In this document: positions 46,090 through 54,864 of the stretch, piece by piece
How positions within the stretch are numbered: the stretch's first letter is position 1
Layout of the letters: each line of letters starts with the position of its first letter
Assembly (NCBI GenBank): GCA_002718995.2
Contig: PBGL02000007.1
Coordinates: forward strand, 36,622-100,621
Length of the DNA stretch: 64,000 nucleotides
Direction of reading: 5' to 3'
Origin: Methanobacteriota archaeon
GTDB taxonomy: Archaea > Thermoplasmatota > Poseidoniia > Poseidoniales > Thalassarchaeaceae
Notes under the pieces: generated by a model
What the model was told of the DNA's origin: nothing
The model's database searches: none
The model's input: only the letters and a program-made list of their open reading frames with translations
Position numbers and translations under genes: made by a program

Positions 46090-46812
46090 ATGAGGACGGA
46101 TCACCTTCCCTTCCAAATGCCTCCAAGAAGCCACTCATTGAGCCAAGAATGGAGGAATCTGAGTTTTCTCCATTGGGAGGTGGCACCTGAAAGGCTAGAG
46201 CCATATATTCCAGATGGCCTTGAATTAGACACATTTGAAGGGAAGGCGTATGTTGGAACCATACCTTTCATGATGACAAATGTTAGGCCAAGACTTGCTT
46301 TCAGTGTACCTGGGGTTTCTACCTTCCCGGAATTCAATATCAGAACGTATGTAACGAGAGCCGGTAAGTCTGGAGTGCTTTTCATTACCCTTGACGCTCA
46401 GAGTCTTGTTACATGCACTTATGCTCCGAGGGCCTATGGATTGCCATACCGATATTGCAAAGGTGAGGTGGATGCTGATGGAGGAACCTACGTTTGGAAT
46501 AGCAGGAGAAAGGAAGGGGGAGTTGGCATCAAGGGTTCGTGTACGGCGATTGGAGAGGTAATGGAGGCTGAAAGTGGCACACTCGAGGAGTTCCTATTTG
46601 AGAGATATTGCCTATATACGGTCCATAAGGGTAAACTCTGCATCGCACACACCCAACATGATCCATGGAAGTTCAGAGAAGCTGAAGTCAGGATGGAATA
46701 TAACTCGCTGACAGGAATTTATGATTTTGGAATTGGGGATCTATTGAGGCCCGATATCGTACATACCTCGGAAGGGGTGTTGGTACACACTTGGTCAGTC
46801 GAGGAGGTCTAA
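46090..46812 (+). CDS. DUF2071 (YqjF-like) family protein
   Basis: 240 aa from the ATG at 46090; the frame extends to 46054 inside lysS. The opening LSFLHWEVAPERLEPYIPDGLELDTFEGKAY contains the hallmark FLHWxVxxxxLxxxxPxGLxxD pattern of this family. Further matches are FPEFNIRTYV and GVLFITLDA. DUF2071 members resemble acetoacetate decarboxylase folds, but no function is established for this branch. It is coupled to the next gene, a DCC-family protein, with two bases between stop and start; the two families are often found together (recollection, not checked here). Confidence 0.85.
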   Translation: MRTDHLPFQMPPRSHSLSQEWRNLSFLHWEVAPERLEPYIPDGLELDTFEGKAYVGTIPFMMTNVRPRLAFSVPGVSTFPEFNIRTYVTRAGKSGVLFITLDAQSLVTCTYAPRAYGLPYRYCKGEVDADGGTYVWNSRRKEGGVGIKGSCTAIGEVMEAESGTLEEFLFERYCLYTVHKGKLCIAHTQHDPWKFREAEVRMEYNSLTGIYDFGIGDLLRPDIVHTSEGVLVHTWSVEEV

Positions 46813-46814
46813 TT

Positions 46815-47207
46815 TTGCAGATTGCAGAAGGTCGGGACGTCCTCCTTCTGGATGGCGATTGCGGACTCTGCCACAGGCTAGCACTTTTCATGGATCCCAG
46901 ACTAAATGAGGATGCGGATATTGCATATAGAGAGATTTCCTCGGATGAAGGTCAAGAGTTGATCTCGGAATTAGAAGAGTGGGAGAGACGGGCGGATACT
47001 GTATACCTCTTCAGGGATGGCAGAAGTTTCGTCAGATCTTCGGCCGCCATAAGGTGCTTGCTATACCTCAAGTGGTATTGGAGAATATGGTTCCCCATAA
47101 TGTGGCTAGTACCAGTTCCTCTCAGGGACATAGCGTACAGAATCGTAGCAAATAACAGACACAGATTCTTTGATAGACCTGAGGTATGTACCTTCAGGAT
47201 AGACTGA
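46815..47207 (+). CDS. DCC-family (DUF393) thiol-disulfide oxidoreductase-like protein
   Basis: 130 aa from the TTG at 46815, preceded by GAGGAGGT; an earlier TTG at 46791 would overlap the DUF2071 gene. The family motif LLLDGDCGLCHRLALF shows the DGDCxLC signature with a CxxC pair. The C-terminal part (LKWYWRIWFPIMWLVPVPLRDIAYRIVANNR) is also DUF393-like. A thioredoxin-like redox function is proposed for the family but not proven. It follows the DUF2071 gene immediately. Confidence 0.83.
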   Translation: MQIAEGRDVLLLDGDCGLCHRLALFMDPRLNEDADIAYREISSDEGQELISELEEWERRADTVYLFRDGRSFVRSSAAIRCLLYLKWYWRIWFPIMWLVPVPLRDIAYRIVANNRHRFFDRPEVCTFRID

Positions 47208-47223
47208 TTGATGGTGTTTTAGA

Positions 47224-47988
47224 ATGAAGATTAGGCTTCATCAATTCCTATCAAAAAGTGGGAGGTTCAAGTCTAAATCCGAAGTCAAGAACGCCATATG
47301 GGAAGGTTACATTTCCATAAATGGAAGAATAATCAAGGACATAGCATACGAATTCAATCCACGAAAGAGAGTCGTCTCATTCAGAGGGGAGACGCTTGAA
47401 CTTCCTAATGAGGAGAGTTATTTCCTCCTGAATAAGCCGCCAGGAGTGATTTGCTCGAGACTAAACAAACAGGAGGCCTCTCTTGGTAAGAAATCGGTTT
47501 TCGAGATTTTCAAAGATAGGGTGGAAGATAAGACGTATCAGAGACTTGTCACCGTCGGCAGACTTGATGAGTTCACTACTGGTTTCCTTCTAGTTACGAC
47601 GGACGGCGGGATCGTGCATAGAATAACCAATCCAGAAAGTGGGATAGGGAAAACATACAGGGTGGAGGTGAAATCGGAAATCAATGAAGGGCAGGCCAAG
47701 TCCATACGTGATGGCGTCAGAATTTCAGTTTCAGATGGGGAGCAGAGCGAGAATTATACTTCAAAGAAGGCCAGATTGACCATAGAAGGGAAATCCAGTG
47801 TCACATTGACCATAGAAGAAGGTAGGAAGCGAGAAGTCAGGAGGATCTTCGAAGCAGTTGGGAATGGGGTGTTAAGTTTGCATAGGATTTCCATTGGTGG
47901 GATGGAGTTATCTGATTATGGCCTTGGAGAAGGAGAATTCTGTGAGATCTCTGCCGAAGAAGTATCGTCAGGAGTTTTTGGTGAATAA
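47224..47988 (+). CDS. RsuA/RluB-type pseudouridine synthase
   Basis: 254 aa. The N-terminal S4 RNA-binding domain (residues 2-48) reads IRLHQFLSKSGRFKSKSEVK, then GYISINGR. The catalytic motif is VGRLDEFTTGFLLVTTDG with Asp115, and the C-terminal EGRKREVRRIFEAVG is diagnostic. It converts a uridine in rRNA to pseudouridine. This bacterial-type family is uncommon in archaea, suggesting an old transfer (inference). It is convergent with carB, two bases apart. Confidence 0.92.
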   Translation: MKIRLHQFLSKSGRFKSKSEVKNAIWEGYISINGRIIKDIAYEFNPRKRVVSFRGETLELPNEESYFLLNKPPGVICSRLNKQEASLGKKSVFEIFKDRVEDKTYQRLVTVGRLDEFTTGFLLVTTDGGIVHRITNPESGIGKTYRVEVKSEINEGQAKSIRDGVRISVSDGEQSENYTSKKARLTIEGKSSVTLTIEEGRKREVRRIFEAVGNGVLSLHRISIGGMELSDYGLGEGEFCEISAEEVSSGVFGE

Positions 47989-47990
47989 AA

Positions 47991-50900
47991 TCAGTTTAGA
48001 GTTGCTATCTCCAGCAGCCTTGGTTCTGGGGTCCCAGTCTGCATTTCGGCAATCGCCTCTACTTCCATCCTAGCTCCTGCCATGGTGGTGACAAAGGGGA
48101 TGTTCAACTCTACAGCAAGCCTTCTCATCATATTGCCATCCAGAACGGCTCCTCCTGTGGATCTTGGTGTGTTGATTACCAACTGAATCATTCCCTTTCT
48201 CATCAAATCGAGAGCGTCGGGAGACATCCTCTCGGCAATTCTGTAGCAGGTCTCGACCTCGATGCCCCCCACTTCCCGCAGCACTCTGGCTGTCCCTCGA
48301 GTTGCATGTAAACGGAATCCCAGATCTTGCAGCCTTCTAGCCAGCTCTATCATATCGTGCTTATCCTCGTCCTTCACGGTGATGTACACACCTCCTGTTG
48401 TGGGGACTGGTAGCTCAGTTGCGAGCCTTGCTTTGAGGTATGCAGCTGCAGGCCTGACATGTGATCCCATGACTTCTCCAGTTGACTTCATCTCTGGGCC
48501 TGGTGCCGGATCAAGTCCTCTTAGCTTGATGAATGGGAAAACTGGTGCTTTGACACAGACCGCTTCCGTCTGGGGACGGGGGATTTCTAGATCGGAAAGC
48601 TTCTCCCCCAGAGCGAGTCTAGCTGCAATTCTGGCTAATGGAACTCCAGTTGCCTTCGCGACGAATGGAAACGTTCTGGAGCCCCTCGGATTTACTTCCA
48701 AGACATAGAGGACTTCGTCTCTAATTGCATACTGGATGTTGAAGCAGCCCCTAATTCCGAGTCTGATTCCGATTCTCTTAGTCCATTCCTCTACCTCTGA
48801 TAGGATACTTTGTGAAATGTTCTGCGGCGGTATGAAACAAGTTGAGTCGCCAGAATGGATGCCTGCTTCCTCTAAATGTTCCATGATCGCACCCACTAGG
48901 ACATCTTCGCCGTCACATACCGCGTCAACATCCAGCTCCACTGCATTGCCCAAGTATTCGTCGATCAGGAGAGGTCTGTCGGGTGCTAGGTATGCCTCAT
49001 TCATGTAGGCCTCCAACTGCCTGTCGTCAGAAAGAATCTCCATCCCCCTTCCCCCTAAGACGTACGAAGGTCTAATCAGAACTGGATAGCCAATCTCAGC
49101 AACCGCCCTTCTCACTCCTTCGGGCTCGATCGCGGTCGACCCCCTGGGCATCCGTAGACCGTTTCTCTCGGCGAATTCCTCGAATCGCTCGCGATCGCTT
49201 GCCTCGTCGACAGCTCCTGGGGTTGTTCCCTCTATTACCAAGTCTAGGCCCATTGAAGAGAGGTGAGGGAGGCTGTCCGACAGAGGCAGTGCTAGATTGA
49301 TTGCTGTCTGGCCGCCGAATTGAAGGAGGATCCCATGTGCCTTCTCTCGAAGAAGTATCTCAGAAACTGCTTCCAAGGACAAGGGGTCGAAATAGAGTCT
49401 GTCACTGGTATCGAAGTCGGTAGAGACGGTTTCTGGATTGTTATTCACGATGATGGCCTCATGGCCCATGTCGCGAATAGCCCCAACGGCATGGACACAC
49501 CCGTAGTCGAACTCTATTCCCTGGCCGATCCTGATTGGCCCAGAACCAATCACTACAATTCTCTGCTTGGTAAAACCATCTAGACCGGGGACATGATCTA
49601 TTCCTGTGGGAGCGGAGCCACCCTCGTAAGTTGCATAATAGTAGGGAGTGACGGCTGCAAATTCTGCTGCGCAAGAATCCACCATACGGAATCTTGGATG
49701 GACTCCCAATTGGTGCCTCCTAGATGTGACTGCGGATTCGTCTCTTCCTGCAGGGAGGTCCTTGAATCCAGAGGAGGGGAATCCAGCTAGTGCATCTGCG
49801 ATATGTAGGTCGGTGAATCCCGCCCCTTTCCATGATCTCAGTTGCGATTCGGGAACCTCTGAGGGCCTTATGCCCATCTCACCAGCTGCTCGTATTTCAG
49901 TTTCTATCGCGGCCATATTCTCGAATCTGTGTAAGAACCACCTAGTCACGCCCCCTGTGAGATCACGGACATCCTCTATCGAATAGCCCCTCCTAAATGC
50001 CTCCATCAAAGCACCCATTCTCCTATCAGTTGCAATTCTTAGCCAGTCTTCAAGAATGGCGGTGGGTAGAGCTTGAGAGGCTCTCTCGTCCATCGTCTCC
50101 CCCCCAGATGCGTCAGCCATAGTCAGGGGCCTTGGATGAGGTAGTCCATATTCCAGACTGGCCCATGCTTTGAGGAACGCTTCTTCGAAGCACCTACCTA
50201 TCGCCATAACTTCTCCAGTTGACTTCATTGAGGTGCCGATTGTCCTATCCGCAGTTCTGAATTTGTCAAATGGCCATCTTGGAATCTTGACAACGCAGTA
50301 GTCTAGTGTTGGTTCGAATGCAGCAGTTGTTCCCTCTCCAGTAATCGGATTTGGTAGCTCGTCCAGGGTATATCCAACCGCTATGAGTGCAGCCATTCTG
50401 GCAATTGGATATCCTGTGGCCTTGGACGCTAATGCTGAGGATCTAGAGACTCTGGGATTCACTTCAATGACTCTGTACTGACCTGTTGATTGCTCAACTG
50501 CAAATTGAACGTTGCAACCTCCCTTGATGTTCAATCTGCGAATCAGCTTGAGGGCTGCGTCCCTTAGCATTTGGTGGTCCTGGTCTGAAAGAGTCTGTTG
50601 CGGGGCGACCACGACGGACTCTCCAGTATGCACCCCCATTGGATCAAGATTTTCCATGGTACAGACTATTATGGCATTATCAGATGCATCCCTCATTACC
50701 TCGTACTCATGCTCCTGCCAGCCCAGGATACTGACTTCGATGAGAACTTGCCCTATTGCCGACTGTAGAAGTCCTTGACTGGCAATCTCGACTAATTCGC
50801 CCTTGTTGAATGCGGTGCCTCCGCCGAGTCCCCCAAGAGTGAATGCGGGACGAATCAGAAGGGGGAACTTGCCGATTTTTTCTGCTGCTGCGAGGACCTC

Positions 50901-51359
50901 TTGGATCGATGAGCATGCTACAGCCTCACATACCGGAAGGTCGATGCTCTCGCATACCCTCTTGAACAGGTCCCTATCCTCTGCCTCGTCTATTGAGGCG
51001 AGATCGCAGCCAATCAACTCCACATCCAAATCATTCAGAGTTCCATCCTTGGCCAATGCTGATGCTATATTCAATGCAGTCTGACCGCCCATCCCTGCTA
51101 GAAGTGCGTCGGGCTTCTCCATCTCCAGTATTCTCCTTACTACCTCGGGCAGTAGGGGCTCGATGTAGATCCTGTCTGCCATCTCAGGGTCATTCTGTAT
51201 TGTGGCTGGGTTGGAGTTGATCAGAATTACCTCGTAGCCATCATCTCGCAGGGCCCTACATGCCTGAGACCCGGAGAAATCGAACTCAGCGGCTTGGCCT
51301 ATCCTGATAGGGCCGCTGCCGAGAATGACTATTCTATGGATATCGTCACGCCTAGGCAT
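47991..51359 (-). CDS. carB: Carbamoyl-phosphate synthase large chain
   Basis: 1122 aa, slightly longer than the usual 1070. It makes carbamoyl phosphate from bicarbonate, ATP and ammonia for arginine and pyrimidines. Two homologous ATP-grasp halves are visible: ILGSGPIRIGQAAEFDFSG near the start and VIGSGPIRIGQGIEFDYG in the middle, each followed by the NNNPETVSTD/NSNPATIQND stretch and a glycine-rich loop (FTLGGLGGG and YVLGGRGME). A C-terminal MGS-like domain carries GFRLHATRGTARVL. Its ATG shares a base with the carA stop, giving translational coupling. Confidence 0.96.
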   Translation of the reverse strand: MPRRDDIHRIVILGSGPIRIGQAAEFDFSGSQACRALRDDGYEVILINSNPATIQNDPEMADRIYIEPLLPEVVRRILEMEKPDALLAGMGGQTALNIASALAKDGTLNDLDVELIGCDLASIDEAEDRDLFKRVCESIDLPVCEAVACSSIQEVLAAAEKIGKFPLLIRPAFTLGGLGGGTAFNKGELVEIASQGLLQSAIGQVLIEVSILGWQEHEYEVMRDASDNAIIVCTMENLDPMGVHTGESVVVAPQQTLSDQDHQMLRDAALKLIRRLNIKGGCNVQFAVEQSTGQYRVIEVNPRVSRSSALASKATGYPIARMAALIAVGYTLDELPNPITGEGTTAAFEPTLDYCVVKIPRWPFDKFRTADRTIGTSMKSTGEVMAIGRCFEEAFLKAWASLEYGLPHPRPLTMADASGGETMDERASQALPTAILEDWLRIATDRRMGALMEAFRRGYSIEDVRDLTGGVTRWFLHRFENMAAIETEIRAAGEMGIRPSEVPESQLRSWKGAGFTDLHIADALAGFPSSGFKDLPAGRDESAVTSRRHQLGVHPRFRMVDSCAAEFAAVTPYYYATYEGGSAPTGIDHVPGLDGFTKQRIVVIGSGPIRIGQGIEFDYGCVHAVGAIRDMGHEAIIVNNNPETVSTDFDTSDRLYFDPLSLEAVSEILLREKAHGILLQFGGQTAINLALPLSDSLPHLSSMGLDLVIEGTTPGAVDEASDRERFEEFAERNGLRMPRGSTAIEPEGVRRAVAEIGYPVLIRPSYVLGGRGMEILSDDRQLEAYMNEAYLAPDRPLLIDEYLGNAVELDVDAVCDGEDVLVGAIMEHLEEAGIHSGDSTCFIPPQNISQSILSEVEEWTKRIGIRLGIRGCFNIQYAIRDEVLYVLEVNPRGSRTFPFVAKATGVPLARIAARLALGEKLSDLEIPRPQTEAVCVKAPVFPFIKLRGLDPAPGPEMKSTGEVMGSHVRPAAAYLKARLATELPVPTTGGVYITVKDEDKHDMIELARRLQDLGFRLHATRGTARVLREVGGIEVETCYRIAERMSPDALDLMRKGMIQLVINTPRSTGGAVLDGNMMRRLAVELNIPFVTTMAGARMEVEAIAEMQTGTPEPRLLEIATLN

Positions 51360-52690
51360 CAGTTGCCACCTCCGATGATTGCAGCTTGGGGATCTCCTGA
51401 CAGATGGTCTTCTACGATGTCGGCGAATCTATCGAACAACGGGGACGCATCATGCGGCCCGGGGCATGCCTCGGGATGGAACTGAACCGTGAATGCTGGT
51501 TTACCGACCAAATCAAGTCCCTCGACCGTTCTATCGTTTGCGTTGACATGTCTTACCTCGAAGTCGGCTTCGAGAGTATTTGCACCGGACTCTGAGCATG
51601 CACCACTGGGATGAGGGGCAAGCATTCCTCTTTCGGGATCTTCGACTGCAAAACCGTGATTTTGACTAGTGATATCCACCTTCCCGGTTACTAAGTCTAC
51701 TACGGGCTGATTGGCCCCTCTGTGGCCATACCTCAGTTTGTAGGTCCTGAGTCCGGCTGCCAGACCCATCAGCTGATGGCCCAGACAAATCCCCATCACT
51801 GGGATGTCTTCTCTGACTGCTCGTGCCAGAGTATTCCTAGCTATTGTCGCGGAACCGGGATGCGCTGGATCACCAGGGCCATTGGAAGCGAACATCGCAT
51901 CGGGCCTCCATTCTTCCATTATTTCATCGAAATCTGAAGAGGCGGGGCACCATACTACCTCAAACCTCTTGGAGAGCTCTCTGAGGATGTTGTGTTTGAT
52001 GCCGCAATCCAGTACTGCCAATCTAGGGAGGTTCCTACCCTTTCCATCTTGAGCGCCCGGATTGATCAGAACGGAGTTCTTGCGGGTTACGGATTCTACC
52101 AAATCATCCAAATCTGGTGATTTCATTGTGGAGAGAATTCTTTCCATCTCTGCCTCCCTGCTTTGGGGGCCGAATACGCAAAGGAGTGTACCATGCTCCC
52201 TAACCCTTCTTGTGATGGCCCTGGTATCCACACCTTCGATTCCGGGAACTCCATGGGCTGCAAGGAAATCATGGATGCTACCTATTGAATCCCGGTGATC
52301 GGGAATCCCCATCATCTGCCTGCATACTACCCCTCTTGGGTGGACACCAGAAGACTCTGATATCCCCGGGATAATCCCATAGTTCCCTAAAAGTGGCCAT
52401 GTGAATGTGAGTACCTGTCCTGCGAATGATGGGTCGGTGAGACTCTCTTGATAGCCACACATCCCAGTAGTGAAAACTAGCTCTCCCTGAGCTATGTCAT
52501 CAGCGCCGAAGAGCCTTCCCGTGAATCTCGTACCATCTGCAAGAATGAGCAATCCGGAGTCGCCACTTGGCTGATCTATGCTGGAGGAACCCAATAGCAA
52601 ATCTGCCGCGTCTTGGAATGCTGGTGGTTCTTCCACGCCCGGGATATCAGCGCCGGGAATGAATCCGCGCCGTGTCCCGCTTGCCGACAT
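51359..52690 (-). CDS. carA: Carbamoyl-phosphate synthase small chain (glutamine amidotransferase)
   Basis: 443 aa from the ATG at 52690; an in-frame TTG at 52696 adds two residues. It hydrolyses glutamine to supply ammonia to the large chain. The nucleophile motif is MGICLGHQLMGLAAG (about Cys302) and the His-Glu pair lies in VQFHPEACPGPHD. The N-terminal CPS domain has the GELVFTTGMCGYQESLTDPSFAGQ signature. It has an extra N-terminal stretch of about 40 residues before the ILADGTRFTG start found in most family members. Confidence 0.95.
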   Translation of the reverse strand: MSASGTRRGFIPGADIPGVEEPPAFQDAADLLLGSSSIDQPSGDSGLLILADGTRFTGRLFGADDIAQGELVFTTGMCGYQESLTDPSFAGQVLTFTWPLLGNYGIIPGISESSGVHPRGVVCRQMMGIPDHRDSIGSIHDFLAAHGVPGIEGVDTRAITRRVREHGTLLCVFGPQSREAEMERILSTMKSPDLDDLVESVTRKNSVLINPGAQDGKGRNLPRLAVLDCGIKHNILRELSKRFEVVWCPASSDFDEIMEEWRPDAMFASNGPGDPAHPGSATIARNTLARAVREDIPVMGICLGHQLMGLAAGLRTYKLRYGHRGANQPVVDLVTGKVDITSQNHGFAVEDPERGMLAPHPSGACSESGANTLEADFEVRHVNANDRTVEGLDLVGKPAFTVQFHPEACPGPHDASPLFDRFADIVEDHLSGDPQAAIIGGGN

Positions 52691-52734
52691 CAGCAAACCT
52701 GCTCAAGTAAGACTCTTAATCATTGAGAGAAAAA

Positions 52735-53298
52735 TCAGCCTTTTTCGGGATGCTGGTCTTCTCTTGTTATGATTTTTTTACCGCTCTCGCTGGGAATCAC
52801 CTCGACTGACCCATCAGAGAATCTTTCTGATCCAACATCTCCCAGCCAAGTGTTCAGGAAAACCGCAAGAGCTGCTACCTCTGAGTGCGGTTGATTGCCA
52901 ACTGCAACATTATAATCAGCGATTCCGAATAGCTCACCTGGAACTTTGGTCCCTCCCACGACTACTGCTACTGGTCCATCGAACTGAATATTACTGGAAA
53001 TATCGCGCCAAGGTTCTCCGTACATTGTGAGGTGGACAATGGCCCCTCCCCCTCTGGAGAAGGAACGCAGCCACGCCATGGGTTTGGGTTCGTACCTACA
53101 CTCAAGAGATCCGCCGAATCTCTCGGAGACTTCTTTCCATGTTTCTAATGGTGTATCATCCTCTTCTCCTGAAAGAATGATCTCGTCGGCGCCGAATGCC
53201 CTAGCAGTAAGTCCTAGGTGCGAAGTAATCCTCTTGTCCCTGTCAACTCTATGACCTAGCCTCAGAACGGAAAGTCGCGGCTCGATTCGTTCGCTCAC
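52735..53298 (-). CDS. tRNA (cytidine(56)-2'-O)-methyltransferase, Trm56 type
   Basis: 187 aa from the GTG at 53298, four bases after the stop of the upstream gene and preceded by GGGTGA; ATG starts at 53331 or 53325 would overlap that gene. The opening LSVLRLGHRVDRDKRITSHL, then TARAFGADEI, and VVVGGTKVPGELFGIADYNV, then GNQPHSEVAALAVFL, match the archaeal SPOUT family COG1303. It methylates ribose 56 in the T loop of tRNAs. The family is specific to archaea, which supports the lineage call. Confidence 0.88.
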   Translation of the reverse strand: MSERIEPRLSVLRLGHRVDRDKRITSHLGLTARAFGADEIILSGEEDDTPLETWKEVSERFGGSLECRYEPKPMAWLRSFSRGGGAIVHLTMYGEPWRDISSNIQFDGPVAVVVGGTKVPGELFGIADYNVAVGNQPHSEVAALAVFLNTWLGDVGSERFSDGSVEVIPSESGKKIITREDQHPEKG

Positions 53299-53302
53299 GA
53301 TT

Positions 53303-53971
53303 TCACCCAATGGGAGGTGCTTCATCAGCATGACTGCCGAATGACTCCTGCTCTTCAGACGGGAATAAGTCGACGCCCATATTCATCATCGTACTCCTAA
53401 CCCATTGCAGAAGGATTGCATCCCAGAAGAATTTAGTTGCTAGGCCGATCATCAATGCCATCGCCACTAGACGGCCTGAGGCGAAAGCCCCCGATTGAGC
53501 GTCTATACTTGTTCCGAAGATGGTGCCAGCGAATGGCTCAAGGATATAGAAGACTACCAATACAATTAGTCCTCCACCTATATTGTTCAGGATTGCGTTT
53601 CCCGTTTCCCTTCCTATTGACATCACAAGAGTTGCCAGTAGGGAGAGGGCAGGAACAATGAGGCTAATTTCTGCGAAGGTGAATCCTCCAATCACCGATA
53701 GGGGGATATCTGAATCCCCGAGGGACTCCCCGCCCCTATCTATTGCAATCCACCAAAATACAAGTGTCATAGCGGCCATGCCTCCCGAAACTTGTGCCCT
53801 GTAGCTTATCATATCCCTGATTTCATGCCTGTCCGAAGGCTGTAAACGCTGGATAATTGACTCCATTAACTCAAGCGACTCACTAGTCGGACCGTCGGTA
53901 ACCTCGGGCGCCGAAATTGACCCAATAGGTGCATTAAGGGCCTCATCTAGACCTTCGTCTCCCATTACCAT
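53303..53971 (-). CDS. Hypothetical multi-pass membrane protein
   Basis: 222 aa. No family recognised. After a soluble acidic N-terminus of about 65 residues come four hydrophobic segments: SGGMAAMTLVFWWIAI, FAEISLIVPALSLLATLVM, IGGGLIVLVVFYIL and LVAMALMIGLATKFFW. A tail of about 35 residues follows. The gene precedes Trm56 on the same strand and is divergent from folP. A transport or structural role cannot be inferred. Confidence 0.65.
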   Translation of the reverse strand: MVMGDEGLDEALNAPIGSISAPEVTDGPTSESLELMESIIQRLQPSDRHEIRDMISYRAQVSGGMAAMTLVFWWIAIDRGGESLGDSDIPLSVIGGFTFAEISLIVPALSLLATLVMSIGRETGNAILNNIGGGLIVLVVFYILEPFAGTIFGTSIDAQSGAFASGRLVAMALMIGLATKFFWDAILLQWVRSTMMNMGVDLFPSEEQESFGSHADEAPPIG

Positions 53972-54026
53972 CGTATTAATCGGCCTCCGTCACATCATAA
54001 AGCATGCGACTAATGGCACCCCACAC

Positions 54027-54860
54027 ATGGCCGACTGGCGACCTATCCTGAAACGCCGCGACAGCGGTTTTCCTCGTATTATGGGGGTGTTGAATGCTAC
54101 TCCTGACTCATTCCACGCCGGTTCTAGGGTAGAGCAGGTGGAAAATGCAGTAGAAAGGGCTGTGAGGATGTTTGATGGAGGGGCCGATTGGATCGACGTA
54201 GGGGGTGAATCCACTAGGCCCGGTGCCGTGGAGGTCGGTCGAGAAGAGGAGGCGGGTCGGGTTATCCCCATTATTGAGGCGATCAGAGAGGCCTTGCCCG
54301 ATACGGGAATTTCGATTGACTCAAGAAGGGCATTTGTCGCCAGGGAGGCACTTGATGCCGGTGCAGACATGGTGAATGATGTATCTTCACTTGGAGATCC
54401 GGAAATGGCTGATTTGATTGTTGAGTCGGGATGCCCAATATGCCTAATGCACATGAAGGGGCTACCATCCAATATGCAGGAGAATCCCAACTACGGGGAC
54501 GTAGTGAAAGAGGTGCGGGGACGCCTGGAAGTTTCTGCAAAAAAATTGATTGATTATGGAGTTAAATCGTCAAATATAATTGTAGATCCGGGAATTGGAT
54601 TTGGAAAGCTACTAGAGCACAATATCTCATTACTTTCGTCTGGAAGATCGGTAGTCCCAGAGGAAGATATGGGTTTGATGTGGGGAGTTAGCCGAAAGAG
54701 TATGTTCAAGCAGATGCTTGGAAGGGAGGCATCCGAAGACAGGCTTGCTGGCACTCTGGGAGTTGCTGCTATGGCCAAGGATAAGGGTGTGGATATAATC
54801 AGAGTTCACGACGTTACTGAGCACTCAGATCTATTCTCCATGATGGAAGGAATTAGGTGA
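54027..54860 (+). CDS. folP: Dihydropteroate synthase
   Basis: 277 aa. It condenses a pterin diphosphate with para-aminobenzoate in folate synthesis. The two family signatures are present: MGVLNATPDSFH (residues 19-30) and DVGGESTRPGA (57-67). IDSRRAFVAREALDAGADMVNDVSS and IIVDPGIGFGK complete the TIM-barrel pattern. The C-terminal VHDVTEH replaces the usual RVHDV region. It is followed four bases later by the TraB-family gene. Together with the FolB-like and PTR1-like genes it suggests folate-type cofactors, as opposed to methanopterin. Confidence 0.93.
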   Translation: MADWRPILKRRDSGFPRIMGVLNATPDSFHAGSRVEQVENAVERAVRMFDGGADWIDVGGESTRPGAVEVGREEEAGRVIPIIEAIREALPDTGISIDSRRAFVAREALDAGADMVNDVSSLGDPEMADLIVESGCPICLMHMKGLPSNMQENPNYGDVVKEVRGRLEVSAKKLIDYGVKSSNIIVDPGIGFGKLLEHNISLLSSGRSVVPEEDMGLMWGVSRKSMFKQMLGREASEDRLAGTLGVAAMAKDKGVDIIRVHDVTEHSDLFSMMEGIR

Positions 54861-54864
54861 AACA

